Assembly: GCA_964482435.1 (NCBI GenBank)
Contig: CAYZXL010000002.1
Location: forward strand, 62,001-126,000
Source: CAYZXL01 sp964482435
GTDB lineage: Bacteria; Auribacterota; JABMQX01
Reading direction: 5' to 3'
Length of the DNA: 64,000 nucleotides
The notes under the pieces were generated by a model. That model was not told the origin of the DNA. It did no database searches and saw nothing but the letters and a program-made list of their open reading frames with translations. Below, one piece after another: positions 1-7,684 of the stretch. Within the stretch, counting starts at the first letter, position 1. Each line of letters starts with the position of its first letter. The translations under genes and the position numbers were made by a program.

Positions 1-2
1 TT

Positions 3-617
3 TCCCTCGCCATTGACTGTGACGCTGCCGCGCGCTTTGTGCCGGAACCGCTTGCCTCGCGTCTCAGGGCTTTTGCCATGCGCGAGGACGAGGTCTTCTG
101 GCAAGTTCCCCACGACCTGGCGGGTCATGCGGGCTTCGTTACGGCGGTTGACAGGGCGACGGGCAAAGCGCCCGGCGGTTACACTCTGCTCTGGGAAGCG
201 CGCTACGGGAGTTACACCACAGCACAGGTCGCCATGATGTGCGTCGCAAGATACGAAAATACCGGCAAAGTCGGATACCGCGACCTGGTTGTTCAGGCGG
301 CCAACGCGTACCTCCAGTCCATGCCCGCGGACGATGTGGACATCTGGCCGATGACCTTCGGGCACGCTATCAGCTTGCAGCTTGCGGCCTGGCGATACAC
401 CGCGCGAGCCGCCTACCTCGATTTCGCTCGCAAGCTCGGCACTCTGGCCGTCGAGAAATTCTGGGAGGACAATCCTCTGCCGCGTGCCAGCTTCAAAACG
501 CAGCATTATGAGAGCATCACCGGCGCGGACACTTTAGCTCTGGCTCTCGTCGAGCTTCACCTGAACATCCTTCACATCACAGCAGTTCGCTGCCCTTCCA
601 ACACCATAGACCGCTGA
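3..617 (+). CDS. C-terminal part of a helical-toroid-like protein (5' truncated)
   Basis: The reading frame is open to the left edge of the window, so only the last ~204 codons are present; the GTG at 39 is probably internal. The visible part is rich in alternating helices with aromatic and Gly-Ala turns (WPMTFGHAISLQLAAWRYT, then HYESITGADTLALALVELH). This pattern is typical of (alpha/alpha)n toroid proteins such as carbohydrate-processing lyases and hydrolases. No catalytic motif can be assigned from this fragment. It faces the beta-helix gene convergently. The function is unknown; a secreted carbohydrate-active protein is only a guess from fold type and neighbours. Confidence 0.55.
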   Translation, partial: SLAIDCDAAARFVPEPLASRLRAFAMREDEVFWQVPHDLAGHAGFVTAVDRATGKAPGGYTLLWEARYGSYTTAQVAMMCVARYENTGKVGYRDLVVQAANAYLQSMPADDVDIWPMTFGHAISLQLAAWRYTARAAYLDFARKLGTLAVEKFWEDNPLPRASFKTQHYESITGADTLALALVELHLNILHITAVRCPSNTIDR

Positions 618-709
618 AGGGGCGACCGCGAAAAGCTGCGTCAAACCGGAGGGCTTTCCGGTTCGGGAAAGGCCCCGATGCCCCATGCGGCCGTCTTCGT
701 CACCAACAA

Positions 710-2800
710 TCATCTCGAGCTCTCCCTGAGCACGGGCCAGGTCGCGCGATATTCATCCCGATAAAGCCCAATGTTCTCAAAGGGAATCTTTTGAAACCCC
801 GGGACTTTCTGATAGACGAGGGAATCGTCCTTTAATTGGAAATTCATGTTTGCGGCATCAACCAACCCCGGATCCTCGTCGGTAATGAAATTGTCCTCGA
901 GCTTGACATACTTCCTGTCCGGGTCTCGCCAACTGCTCCGGTAGGAAACGTTTCTCACGACGACGTTGCCAAGGGGCGCCTGCGGGTTTTCCTCCAGAAT
1001 CCGCGCGAGCTTTGGATAGCGGGTGCTCCACGGCGGCTGGTCGTGACGAAACTGCCTGAGCGGCTCGTACATCGGCCCGCCCGGACGGAAGTGGTCCCAC
1101 GTGAGACCTCGCGCATCAAGATGCACCGGCTGTTCGCACTCGACAAATATGTTGTTCTCCACGACGTTATCTCGTCCGCCCCCGATGAAAGCCGACTCTC
1201 TCGTCTTATAGAACACGTTCCCGAAAATCTCCGTCGAGCTAGCACAGTCGTCCAGGTAAACGACCTTCGAGCCGAAACCAGGTCTGTGGGGGATATGATG
1301 GATGAAGTTGTATCGCACAACGTTGCCCCGGAACGTCCAGTCTCGCCCGGTATAAAGCGCGCCGGCGTCGCTCGTCTCAAGAACCACATCGTGGATTTCG
1401 TTGAACTCGATGAGGTGGTCGTTGCCGTCGTAGCCGATCGCCTGGTGAGGCGCATCGTGAATGAGATTGTGCGCAACTCGATGTCCTACGCCGTACAGCC
1501 TCACCGCTGGCTGATAAACCTTCTTGCGCTGCGCGTAATCACGAATGTGACAGTTCACCACATAGTTTTCTCCGGGGGTCAGAGTTGAGCGATTTCCCCC
1601 GCTTATCTGGATTCCTGTTGAACCCACGTCGTGAACGTCGCATCCTATGACGCCATTTTTTGTCCCACCGTCAATGATGACAGCGTGCGAACCGACGCAC
1701 CGGATGACACATTGAGTGATTGAATTATGCGTTCCGCCTCCTATCACGACGGCAATTCCCCGCGTCACCTCGAGCGTCAACCCCCGGACGGTAACGTGAG
1801 AAGTCTTCTCGAGGGTGACCAGCGGTTTCTCGAGTGTCGAAAAGAAAACCTGCCTTTTCGGAAAGCCTTCCGGAGGGAAGAAGTACAAAATGCCCTCTCT
1901 GCGGTCGAGATACCATTCACCCGGCTGGTCTATTTCCTCTAAAAGGTTCAGGGCGCGGTACCACTGGCCCTCCTTGATGCCGCCGGGAGTCCTGGCCAGA
2001 GTGATCTGTCGCCTTTCGGTGTCAATGCGGTCAATTTTGACGTGCTCGTCCATCCAGCCGTAGTACCAGAACCCGTGCAACTCGACGTCACGAGACTCGA
2101 CCCAGCGTCTGGGACGGTCGCCGCTGTACTGGAACGTTCTGCCTTTCTTCGTTTCGTCCGCCAACCGCAGACCTGAGTCTCCGTCAGGCTCGACACATTT
2201 TCCGATGGTCAGCCAGCCTTCGTTGGGCCACCGGGCGACGGGCATCCGCTTCCCGTCGGAGAACAGCTCGAACATCGGCCCGGAAATCGTCATCTCGCCG
2301 TAGTCGGTTATCCCGTGAGCTTTCATGTCAACCTGAAGCACTTTGTCGCGGGCGCTCTCGTCGAGCCGCTTCAAAACATCCGGCTGTGTTACTGCGCGAC
2401 ACCATGACGCCTTTATCTTCTGTCCGCCGACCAACCGCGGTTTTTCGTCGCCACAGGCTCGATACGCGATTTGTGCCTCTTGAGTCCCGGAGTCTTCCTG
2501 CGTCAGTTGAAACGTGTCTGTGCGGTAATAAACCCCACCGCGGACCCAAACCGTAATGGGGCTTGCCGGTTGGCCGGTTCTCCTGAGCTCTCGAATTGCA
2601 TCGCGCGCCCTTTGAAGACTCCCGAACGGCTTTTCGTTCGTTCCGGGATTGGTCTCACTCCCGTCTGCTGCGACGTAGAGCTCGACGCCGGGGAGCGCTC
2701 CCCTCAGCCTGCCCGGTTCCGTCGCAAACAGTTCACAGGCCGAAAAGAGAGACGCTGCCAAGGCAAGGATCACACTCAACCCAAATACGAACGAAGACAT
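710..2800 (-). CDS. Secreted right-handed parallel beta-helix protein
   Basis: About 696 residues. I chose the ATG preceded by GGAGGGTGAGG; a longer TTG start 14 codons upstream lacks a better site. Residues ~1-26 form a signal peptide (hydrophobic VFGLSVILALAASLF). The mature N-terminus has the YVAADGSETNPGT...PFGSLQRARDAI signature that opens many pectin-lyase-fold proteins. After it come a beta-sandwich-like insert and PbH1-type coils rich in N, G and H (HNSITQCVIR, HLIEFNEIHDV, DNVVENNIFVE) at residues ~370-600. Such proteins are usually polysaccharide lyases or hydrolases acting outside the cytoplasm. The substrate cannot be read. It follows the aldo/keto reductase after only 77 bp, so the two are probably cotranscribed. 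Confidence 0.8.
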   Translation of the reverse strand: MSSFVFGLSVILALAASLFSACELFATEPGRLRGALPGVELYVAADGSETNPGTNEKPFGSLQRARDAIRELRRTGQPASPITVWVRGGVYYRTDTFQLTQEDSGTQEAQIAYRACGDEKPRLVGGQKIKASWCRAVTQPDVLKRLDESARDKVLQVDMKAHGITDYGEMTISGPMFELFSDGKRMPVARWPNEGWLTIGKCVEPDGDSGLRLADETKKGRTFQYSGDRPRRWVESRDVELHGFWYYGWMDEHVKIDRIDTERRQITLARTPGGIKEGQWYRALNLLEEIDQPGEWYLDRREGILYFFPPEGFPKRQVFFSTLEKPLVTLEKTSHVTVRGLTLEVTRGIAVVIGGGTHNSITQCVIRCVGSHAVIIDGGTKNGVIGCDVHDVGSTGIQISGGNRSTLTPGENYVVNCHIRDYAQRKKVYQPAVRLYGVGHRVAHNLIHDAPHQAIGYDGNDHLIEFNEIHDVVLETSDAGALYTGRDWTFRGNVVRYNFIHHIPHRPGFGSKVVYLDDCASSTEIFGNVFYKTRESAFIGGGRDNVVENNIFVECEQPVHLDARGLTWDHFRPGGPMYEPLRQFRHDQPPWSTRYPKLARILEENPQAPLGNVVVRNVSYRSSWRDPDRKYVKLEDNFITDEDPGLVDAANMNFQLKDDSLVYQKVPGFQKIPFENIGLYRDEYRATWPVLRESSR

Positions 2801-2877
2801 CCTCACCCTCCGTCTCAAAACCAGCGAACAAGCCACCGCCAATCACCACAATTTGCCCGCTCGATTTCTCGCTTGAA

Positions 2878-3873
2878 TCATGCCCGGGAGCTGCCGAAAG
2901 CTTTTCTCGCGTGCCGTTTCAGGATAATGGCCTCAACGCCTCCGGACCGTGCCATCTCCTCTCCGAGGCGGATTGTCTCTTTCATCTCGTCGTCGGTGAG
3001 GGGGCGAAACTGCTTTGCAGCCCGAACAGCCCGCTTCACCTCCTCAACTCTTCTCGCCCCAACAAGGGCGCAGGCGACCCCCGGAACGCTGAGAGCGTAG
3101 CGAAAGGCCCGGTCGTAGTCTTCCGCCATCTTTCCGGGTGTGCCACCCAGCACCTTCATGGCGACAAGTCCCAGATTGTGGCGAAGAGCGCGGCCGAAAA
3201 GCTCCTTGTTCCCTGCTTCCGCCTTTTGCTGGGCTTGCGCGACATAGTTAATGAACGGCATGACCACATCCCACTCATCCGACTCATCGAGCAGCCGCAG
3301 CGCCGCCGCGTGAGGAGCATGAACGCTCATCCCGATGAACCGCGTCAAACCCTTCTTCTTTGCTTTCCGAAGGAATTCCAGCGACCCGCCCTTCCCGAGA
3401 ATAGTCTTGATGTCCTGGGTTGTCTGAAACGTCGCTCCAACACAATGCTGCATCAGCAAATCAACATGGTCCGTCTTCAGGAGCTTGAGACTCTGAGCGA
3501 GTTCTTTCTCGACGCCTCTCGCATCGGAGCAGTTGGTCTTCGTCACCAGAAAGACCTCGTCGCGAACGGGCGAAAGGACCGGGCCAAGGCGCACCTCCGA
3601 TTCCTTATAGTCGGGCGAGGTGTCGAAATAGCGCACCCCACCCTCCAGTGCCGCCTCGATGGTTGCCCTGGTCTGTACCTCGTCCGCTTCGTGCGCGATC
3701 CAGGCGCAGCCTAACCCGAGGATAGTCACCGATTCTTTCGTCCGCCCCAGAATGCGCCGGGGCATGTCACGCGAGCGGACAGCTTCGGCCATTCCTGTGG
3801 AAGCGCAAAGAGACTTGCCCGCCAGTCCGGCAGCCAGAGTGAACTTCAGGAAGTCTCGTCGAGTCTGATGCAC
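2878..3873 (-). CDS. Tat-exported aldo/keto reductase
   Basis: 331 residues, GTG start. The N-terminus TRRDFLKFTLAAGLAG is a twin-arginine signal, so the folded enzyme is probably exported. The aldo/keto reductase barrel follows: GRTKESVTILGLG, then the tetrad Asp in YFDTSPDY, Tyr in DYKESE, Lys in LVTKTN and His in LMQHCV. The family reduces carbonyls or oxidises sugars with NAD(P)H. Export with a bound cofactor matches the class of Tat-exported oxidoreductases common in PVC-type genomes, but the substrate is unknown. It lies just upstream of the beta-helix gene in the same direction. A candidate promoter lies at 3931-3960. Confidence 0.85.
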   Translation of the reverse strand: MHQTRRDFLKFTLAAGLAGKSLCASTGMAEAVRSRDMPRRILGRTKESVTILGLGCAWIAHEADEVQTRATIEAALEGGVRYFDTSPDYKESEVRLGPVLSPVRDEVFLVTKTNCSDARGVEKELAQSLKLLKTDHVDLLMQHCVGATFQTTQDIKTILGKGGSLEFLRKAKKKGLTRFIGMSVHAPHAAALRLLDESDEWDVVMPFINYVAQAQQKAEAGNKELFGRALRHNLGLVAMKVLGGTPGKMAEDYDRAFRYALSVPGVACALVGARRVEEVKRAVRAAKQFRPLTDDEMKETIRLGEEMARSGGVEAIILKRHARKAFGSSRA

Positions 3874-4223
3874 GAGAGTCGCCCTTTCTTTGCTCGAGAA
3901 CGAACCAGGGACCGCGAAACCTCAAGGCTCATAATATCCCTTCTTGGTGTGTGGCCACAAGACGCATTAGGCCGGACGTGGTTGTGTAACCGGGGCGCGC
4001 GCGTCGCGCTCGTGACCAGGTTCATGAGCAAGACATCCATGCGACCTCGGCCGATCTGCTCTCGCGCTCCATCAGGCGCGATGGCGCGGCTGGAAGACCC
4101 CGCGCCGCGAGGCCTGTCCGGAGCCCAGGCGATGCGGCGAGCGCCTTCGCGGCACCATCTCTCTGCCACCAAAGTGCAGCCACACCCTTCGTTCGGCTGG
4201 GAATAACGACTACGAGGCTGGTT
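3874..4223. other. Intergenic gap upstream of the aldo/keto reductase
   Basis: About 350 bp between the reductase start and the end of the next minus-strand gene. Apart from the candidate promoter at 3931-3960, I see no RNA gene, convincing ORF or strong hairpin. Confidence 0.5.
3931..3960 (-). promoter_or_regulatory. Candidate sigma70-type promoter for the aldo/keto reductase
   Basis: On the minus strand TTGTGG (3955-3960) is followed after 18 bp by TATTAT (3931-3936), about 58 bp upstream of the GTG start. The -10 is good and the -35 moderate. No experimental support; read from sequence only. Confidence 0.35.
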
Positions 4224-5228
4224 TCACCGCGCTGGCGCCGCGCCTTCAGGACGGCTGAGCTCCTTCAGGTAGGCTTGATACTGGTCGAGGATTTGCTGGC
4301 TGGAAGGATTTTGCGCAATCCACAATCGTGAGCGGGCTCTGGCGACTTCGCCCGCCAGGATGGTCTTTCCGAAGAGCGACAGATAGAGCGAGTAATGCCC
4401 CTCGGTCTCATACGGCATTGAGATAGCAAAGCAATCTTCAGGTGGCGCCATGAACACGGCTGCGACACCCGTCTTTGGGTCGCGACGAATCGCCAGCGGC
4501 TCGGCAAACCTCGGCATAATCACCCAATCAACGGGGTGAGGCTCTATCTTCCAGCGGCCGTCCTTAATGAGCGCCACTGCCGCTTGGTCTCGGGGAAACA
4601 TCAGCCAATCGCCGAACGGCTTTTGCGCCGCCAGAAACCCGGGCTTGCTTTCCGCGTCAGGATTTTCCTTCACAAAAACGAGGGAGTTGGTGAAGGCGCC
4701 GTCGAAATAGGAGGCTAAGAACGCTTCGAAGTTGGCCAGGTCTCTGCGCGCTTTCACTGCGGTTTCGAGGTCGAGAGACGAGGGATCACGCCAGCGATAA
4801 ATGGCCGTCATCTCAAACGGGCGGTCGTTCGCCGCCGGCCAGAAAACCTCGACGGCTCCGTCGTCGAGAAGCCTGGCACCACTCGGCCAGTCCCACGCCG
4901 CCGTTCCAAATCGGGCGTTCGCGACAAATACGCGGTAATGACTGAAAATGCCGTACCCGCGCGATAAAGCGACCCCCGATGGCACGTGAACAAGCGATGA
5001 AAGACCGACCGATTTGCCCTCCGCTCGCAGCTTCCCTCGAAGGACCCCGGTGTCAAACTCATACTGGCCTTGCCCCGTGGCCCTGAAAGCTATCTTCGAA
5101 GTCTCTCCCTTAACCTGCATCACGGAAGGTAGGACAGCCTGTCCGTCCGCCAGCGGAACAACAGCGACGTTCGCCAGATAACCAAGCCAAGCGGACGGCA
5201 CAAGGCATTTTATTACGCTGGTTTTCAT
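4224..5228 (-). CDS. Secreted protein of unknown function
   Basis: 334 residues with a weakly hydrophobic N-terminus that could be a signal peptide (LVPSAWLGYLANVAVVPLADG). The body is beta-rich with many aromatic residues (GYGIFSHYRVF, AAWDWPSGARLLDDGAVEVFWPAAND, ALYR-like strands), consistent with a galactose-mutarotase-like or related sugar-binding sandwich, but no family motif is certain. The end is helical (QQILDQYQAYLKEL). The start is supported by AGGAAG directly before the ATG. Its neighbours are carbohydrate enzymes, which is the only hint to its role. I do not recognise it. Confidence 0.6.
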   Translation of the reverse strand: MKTSVIKCLVPSAWLGYLANVAVVPLADGQAVLPSVMQVKGETSKIAFRATGQGQYEFDTGVLRGKLRAEGKSVGLSSLVHVPSGVALSRGYGIFSHYRVFVANARFGTAAWDWPSGARLLDDGAVEVFWPAANDRPFEMTAIYRWRDPSSLDLETAVKARRDLANFEAFLASYFDGAFTNSLVFVKENPDAESKPGFLAAQKPFGDWLMFPRDQAAVALIKDGRWKIEPHPVDWVIMPRFAEPLAIRRDPKTGVAAVFMAPPEDCFAISMPYETEGHYSLYLSLFGKTILAGEVARARSRLWIAQNPSSQQILDQYQAYLKELSRPEGAAPAR

Positions 5229-5452
5229 CTTCCTACAAATGATAGGCGAGAGTGGGGTTCCTCATTTGCCGATCATCGCCCACTCGCATGCCACGAGCCC
5301 ACCCCCGTCGGTCTACTGGTGCCGGGGGAACAGAATCACCAAATGCGAAATTGAATACAGGCAAAAGGGCCTCAGCGCTGTCTCTCCCGCAAACGGTTGC
5401 CGGGGGAGCTGAACCATCCTACCGGGAACCAGGCGGCAAGCGGCGCATACCG

Positions 5453-5941
5453 TCACATGTCATGCGCGGCCTTGCCGCGCGATTGACCGTATTCGTCGGC
5501 CTTCTTCAGCCTTTCGGCGTCCAGCAAATCTTGAGGCCTGCCGCAGGCTTCCTTTGCCTTTATCAGGTCCGCCTTCGATATGAAAGTAATGACTAATCCT
5601 TCCAGCCGCACCTTTTCCCGACGCTTCCATGCGTCATCGAACTCCACCCCCAGTATGGACATCATTATATCCGCACGGAACGGAGGCCTTCCCATCTGGT
5701 AAACGTAGCCTTCTTGGGCAAAATCGTCGGGACTGAGGTCTTTCAACGGAGCCCCAAACTCCTTCAGGGCTGCGAATGCTGCTCTGGCGTTCTTCCTGTC
5801 GGTCGAGACCCACAGGTCCAGGTCTTTCGTAAAACGTGGCTCCGTGTACTTCATCACGGCATACCCGCCAACCACGAGATAACGCACCTTATATTTTCCG
5901 AAAAGACTCAACAGTTCTTTGAAGTCTGGGCTTGTCAGCAT
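5453..5941 (-). CDS. MNT-fold nucleotidyltransferase (AbiEii/DUF6036-like)
   Basis: 162 residues. The motif VGGYAVMKYTEPRFTKDLDLWV holds the GG...DxD signature of minimal nucleotidyltransferases; the two aspartates of DLD would bind metal. A third acidic strand lies in FRADIMMSILG, and a helical C-terminus (KADLIKAKEACGRPQDLLDAERL) matches the KxD...RpqDl.D tail common in this group. Related proteins act as toxins or toxin-like NTases in AbiE and MenA-type systems, or are uncharacterised. It overlaps the preceding 65-residue gene by about 53 bp in another frame, so translation is probably coupled. Confidence 0.8.
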   Translation of the reverse strand: MLTSPDFKELLSLFGKYKVRYLVVGGYAVMKYTEPRFTKDLDLWVSTDRKNARAAFAALKEFGAPLKDLSPDDFAQEGYVYQMGRPPFRADIMMSILGVEFDDAWKRREKVRLEGLVITFISKADLIKAKEACGRPQDLLDAERLKKADEYGQSRGKAAHDM

Positions 5942-6086
5942 GTCTGTTCCTGAGGCGCAAGTAGTCCAGGATCATGTCCAGAGCGGCCTCGAAGATGGCC
6001 TTGTCACCCTGGGACTGCCAGAACTGAACGTCAAATTCCCGGTCGTCATCGCCGATTTCTTTATAGGATTCAGAAATCTCCTCCAT
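5889..6086 (-). CDS. Small acidic partner protein of the nucleotidyltransferase
   Basis: 65 residues from the ATG at 6086 (a GTG one codon upstream is possible). The sequence is acidic and helical (DDREFDVQFWQSQGDKAIFEAALDMILDYLRLR) and ends in RLQRTVESFRKI. Small proteins of this kind often precede MNT-type nucleotidyltransferases and may be the antitoxin or an accessory subunit; that is inference. Its ATG overlaps the TGA of the broken BrnT-like gene (TGATG), and a GGAGGT site sits just before it. Its 3' end overlaps the nucleotidyltransferase start. The three genes thus form one tight cassette. Confidence 0.7.
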   Translation of the reverse strand: MEEISESYKEIGDDDREFDVQFWQSQGDKAIFEAALDMILDYLRLRNRHADKPRLQRTVESFRKI

Positions 6087-6361
6087 CACCTACCTCCGAG
6101 ATATTTCTTGGTTATTTTGCGACCGGAGATAATGGTTTTCAAAAGAATCCGCTCTTCCAATTCCTCGAATGGAACAAGGTAAGCGTATTAATTGACGATG
6201 ACAACGAAAACGCGCTGACCCCGGTAACGCCTCTCGTTTGGATGCTCAAGGACGTCTGCGACATCGCCCTTATCAACGTGGAAGGCAATTTCTTCAAAGG
6301 AAATGCCCCGCTCCCTCTTCAGCAACTCGTTCTTTTCCTTGCTCCACGTGTAGTACTTCAT
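6086..6361 (-). pseudogene. BrnT-like toxin gene interrupted by an in-frame stop
   Basis: Starting at the ATG at 6361 the frame encodes KYYTWSKEKNELLKRERG, then an ISFEEIAFHVDKGD and DVLEHPNE segment and QRVFVVIVN. It then hits TAA at 6188-6190. Directly after the stop the same frame continues with YAYLVPFEELEERILLKTI and ends in TKKYLGGR at a TGA (6086-6088). The two halves together read as one ~91-residue protein of the BrnT/COG2929-like toxin group, in which the strand 'VVxIxxYxYLVPF' is normally continuous. The nonsense codon falls in the turn between two core strands, so the product is probably inactive. Recoding or a sequencing error cannot be excluded. The family call is from memory of the conserved blocks. 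Confidence 0.65.
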
Positions 6362-6368
6362 ACGCGAG

Positions 6369-6397
6369 ATTATGACACAACATGTGCTTCATGGCAA
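6369..6397 (-). promoter_or_regulatory. Candidate promoter of the toxin-like cassette
   Basis: On the minus strand TTGCCA (6392-6397), 17 bp, CATAAT (6369-6374). The -10 ends only seven bases before the ATG at 6361, so the transcript would be nearly or fully leaderless. No Shine-Dalgarno sequence is seen before that ATG, which agrees with a leaderless mRNA. Confidence 0.45.
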
Positions 6398-6413
6398 CAC
6401 GTTCGGCACCCAT

Positions 6414-7115
6414 CTAACGAGGAGCGTCAGCGTTTTCCGCCCCGGCTTCGTGCGACCTGGAAGGACCCCGCATTCGGCTCTTGAGGCTCTTCCGTTGATC
6501 CCCCTCATTGGCGACGAGTTTCTTGCCGGCCGCACAGCATTTGCGGAGGCCCTTTTGGTCGAGTGTGCCGTCGGGGCTTTGCGCGACCAGCCCGAAGTAG
6601 AGAGACTTTATCGGTTTTGCGCCGACGCATGCGGCGGCGGTTTTGAGTTCGCGCAGCGGTGCGCGGATGAACAGCCTGCTCAAAAAAGCCGGGGCGGCAG
6701 TGGAGGCGATGACAATGGCCTTTTTGTCGCGCTTCTTCGTGCGAAGCCGGGGGCCGGTCTTGGCGCCCCAGGGCCAGTACGCGTAGGGCAGAAGTCTTTC
6801 GATGAAACGTTTGGTGATCGCGGTGACGCGGAAGAAGTTGACGGGCGAGCCGAGAACAACGCCGTCGGCTGACTCGATATCTTGCAGGACTTGTTCCATA
6901 TCGTCATCGTGGATACACTTTCCCCTTCGGCCAATGTCCTTTTCCTGGGTGCAGCTTCGGCAGTTGGCGCAGAACTCGATGTGCTTGTCGAGGAGATAGA
7001 CTTTGGCGACCTCTGCGCCTGCATCCGCAGCGCCTCTGAGGACTTCAGAGACCGCAGTGTCAATTACTCTGTTTTTCCGGTAGCTGCCGACGATACCGAC
7101 CACCTTTGCGGCCAT
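6414..7115 (-). CDS. NADPH-dependent FMN reductase / flavodoxin-fold protein
   Basis: 233 residues from the ATG at 7115, which has GGGAG upstream; the open frame extends further but without coding character. The N-terminus VGIVGSYRKNRVIDTAV is the FMN phosphate loop of the flavodoxin-like NADPH-dependent FMN reductase family. A Cys cluster ANCRSC and CIHDDDMEQVLQDIESADGVVLGSPVNF follow, as in iron-sulfur flavoprotein-like members (the CxxC here could bind metal or be redox-active). The C-terminal ~25 residues are basic and probably disordered. The probable role is cytosolic FMN or quinone/metal reduction; substrate unknown. Confidence 0.8.
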   Translation of the reverse strand: MAAKVVGIVGSYRKNRVIDTAVSEVLRGAADAGAEVAKVYLLDKHIEFCANCRSCTQEKDIGRRGKCIHDDDMEQVLQDIESADGVVLGSPVNFFRVTAITKRFIERLLPYAYWPWGAKTGPRLRTKKRDKKAIVIASTAAPAFLSRLFIRAPLRELKTAAACVGAKPIKSLYFGLVAQSPDGTLDQKGLRKCCAAGKKLVANEGDQRKSLKSRMRGPSRSHEAGAENADAPR

Positions 7116-7684
7116 CGCTTCACTCCCGTTTAGTAGCAATTTCCGATTTAGGCTGCTTGAGACACTTTTGCGCTTTTCAATTCTCAACAATATCAAAGAT
7201 TTCTTTGAGTTCAACACCCCAACGCACAATTCTCATAAGTACCACCCACAAAATCGCGAAAAGCCGAGCAGTCGGATTCAAAAACCGCCTCTGGCTCAAT
7301 ATTTCCACGAACCTCAACCCTTCTCCCCGAAGCCGCCAGGTTGATTTGTCAACTGCCCGACGTCACCACGGAGCAGCCTCCCGTCCTTCCCATCCTCTTC
7401 ATCGGCTCGCCACTGAGGCAACTCAACCTCCCATACCCTTGTTCATTTCCTACGTGGACAGTACACATCGCTTGAAAAACATGCTGCCTTACATAGGGCT
7501 GCCTTGCTATCATTGGAAAAGCCTGTGGCGGGAGGACAAGAGTCTACAAGGCACACTCGATCACGTTTTCGCGAGCGCCAGCCTTTGCGTGCAATTGGGC
7601 TTGGATGTCCTTTCTACGCCGATGGAGACCAGACGGGCATCCAGCTCACACGATGTCTCCAGCTTTTTTGAAAGGAAGACTCAT
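7116..7684. other. Divergent intergenic region
   Basis: About 570 bp between the divergent FMN reductase and amidohydrolase genes. The amidohydrolase frame stays open through it, but the translation is low-complexity and Pro/Ser/Arg-rich and lacks coding character, so I leave it out of the gene. No RNA gene, repeat or strong promoter pair was found. Confidence 0.5.

Noticed and set aside
7106..7684. N-terminal extension of the amidohydrolase
   Set aside because: The frame is open, but the translation lacks coding character and a good signal peptide starts at 7685.
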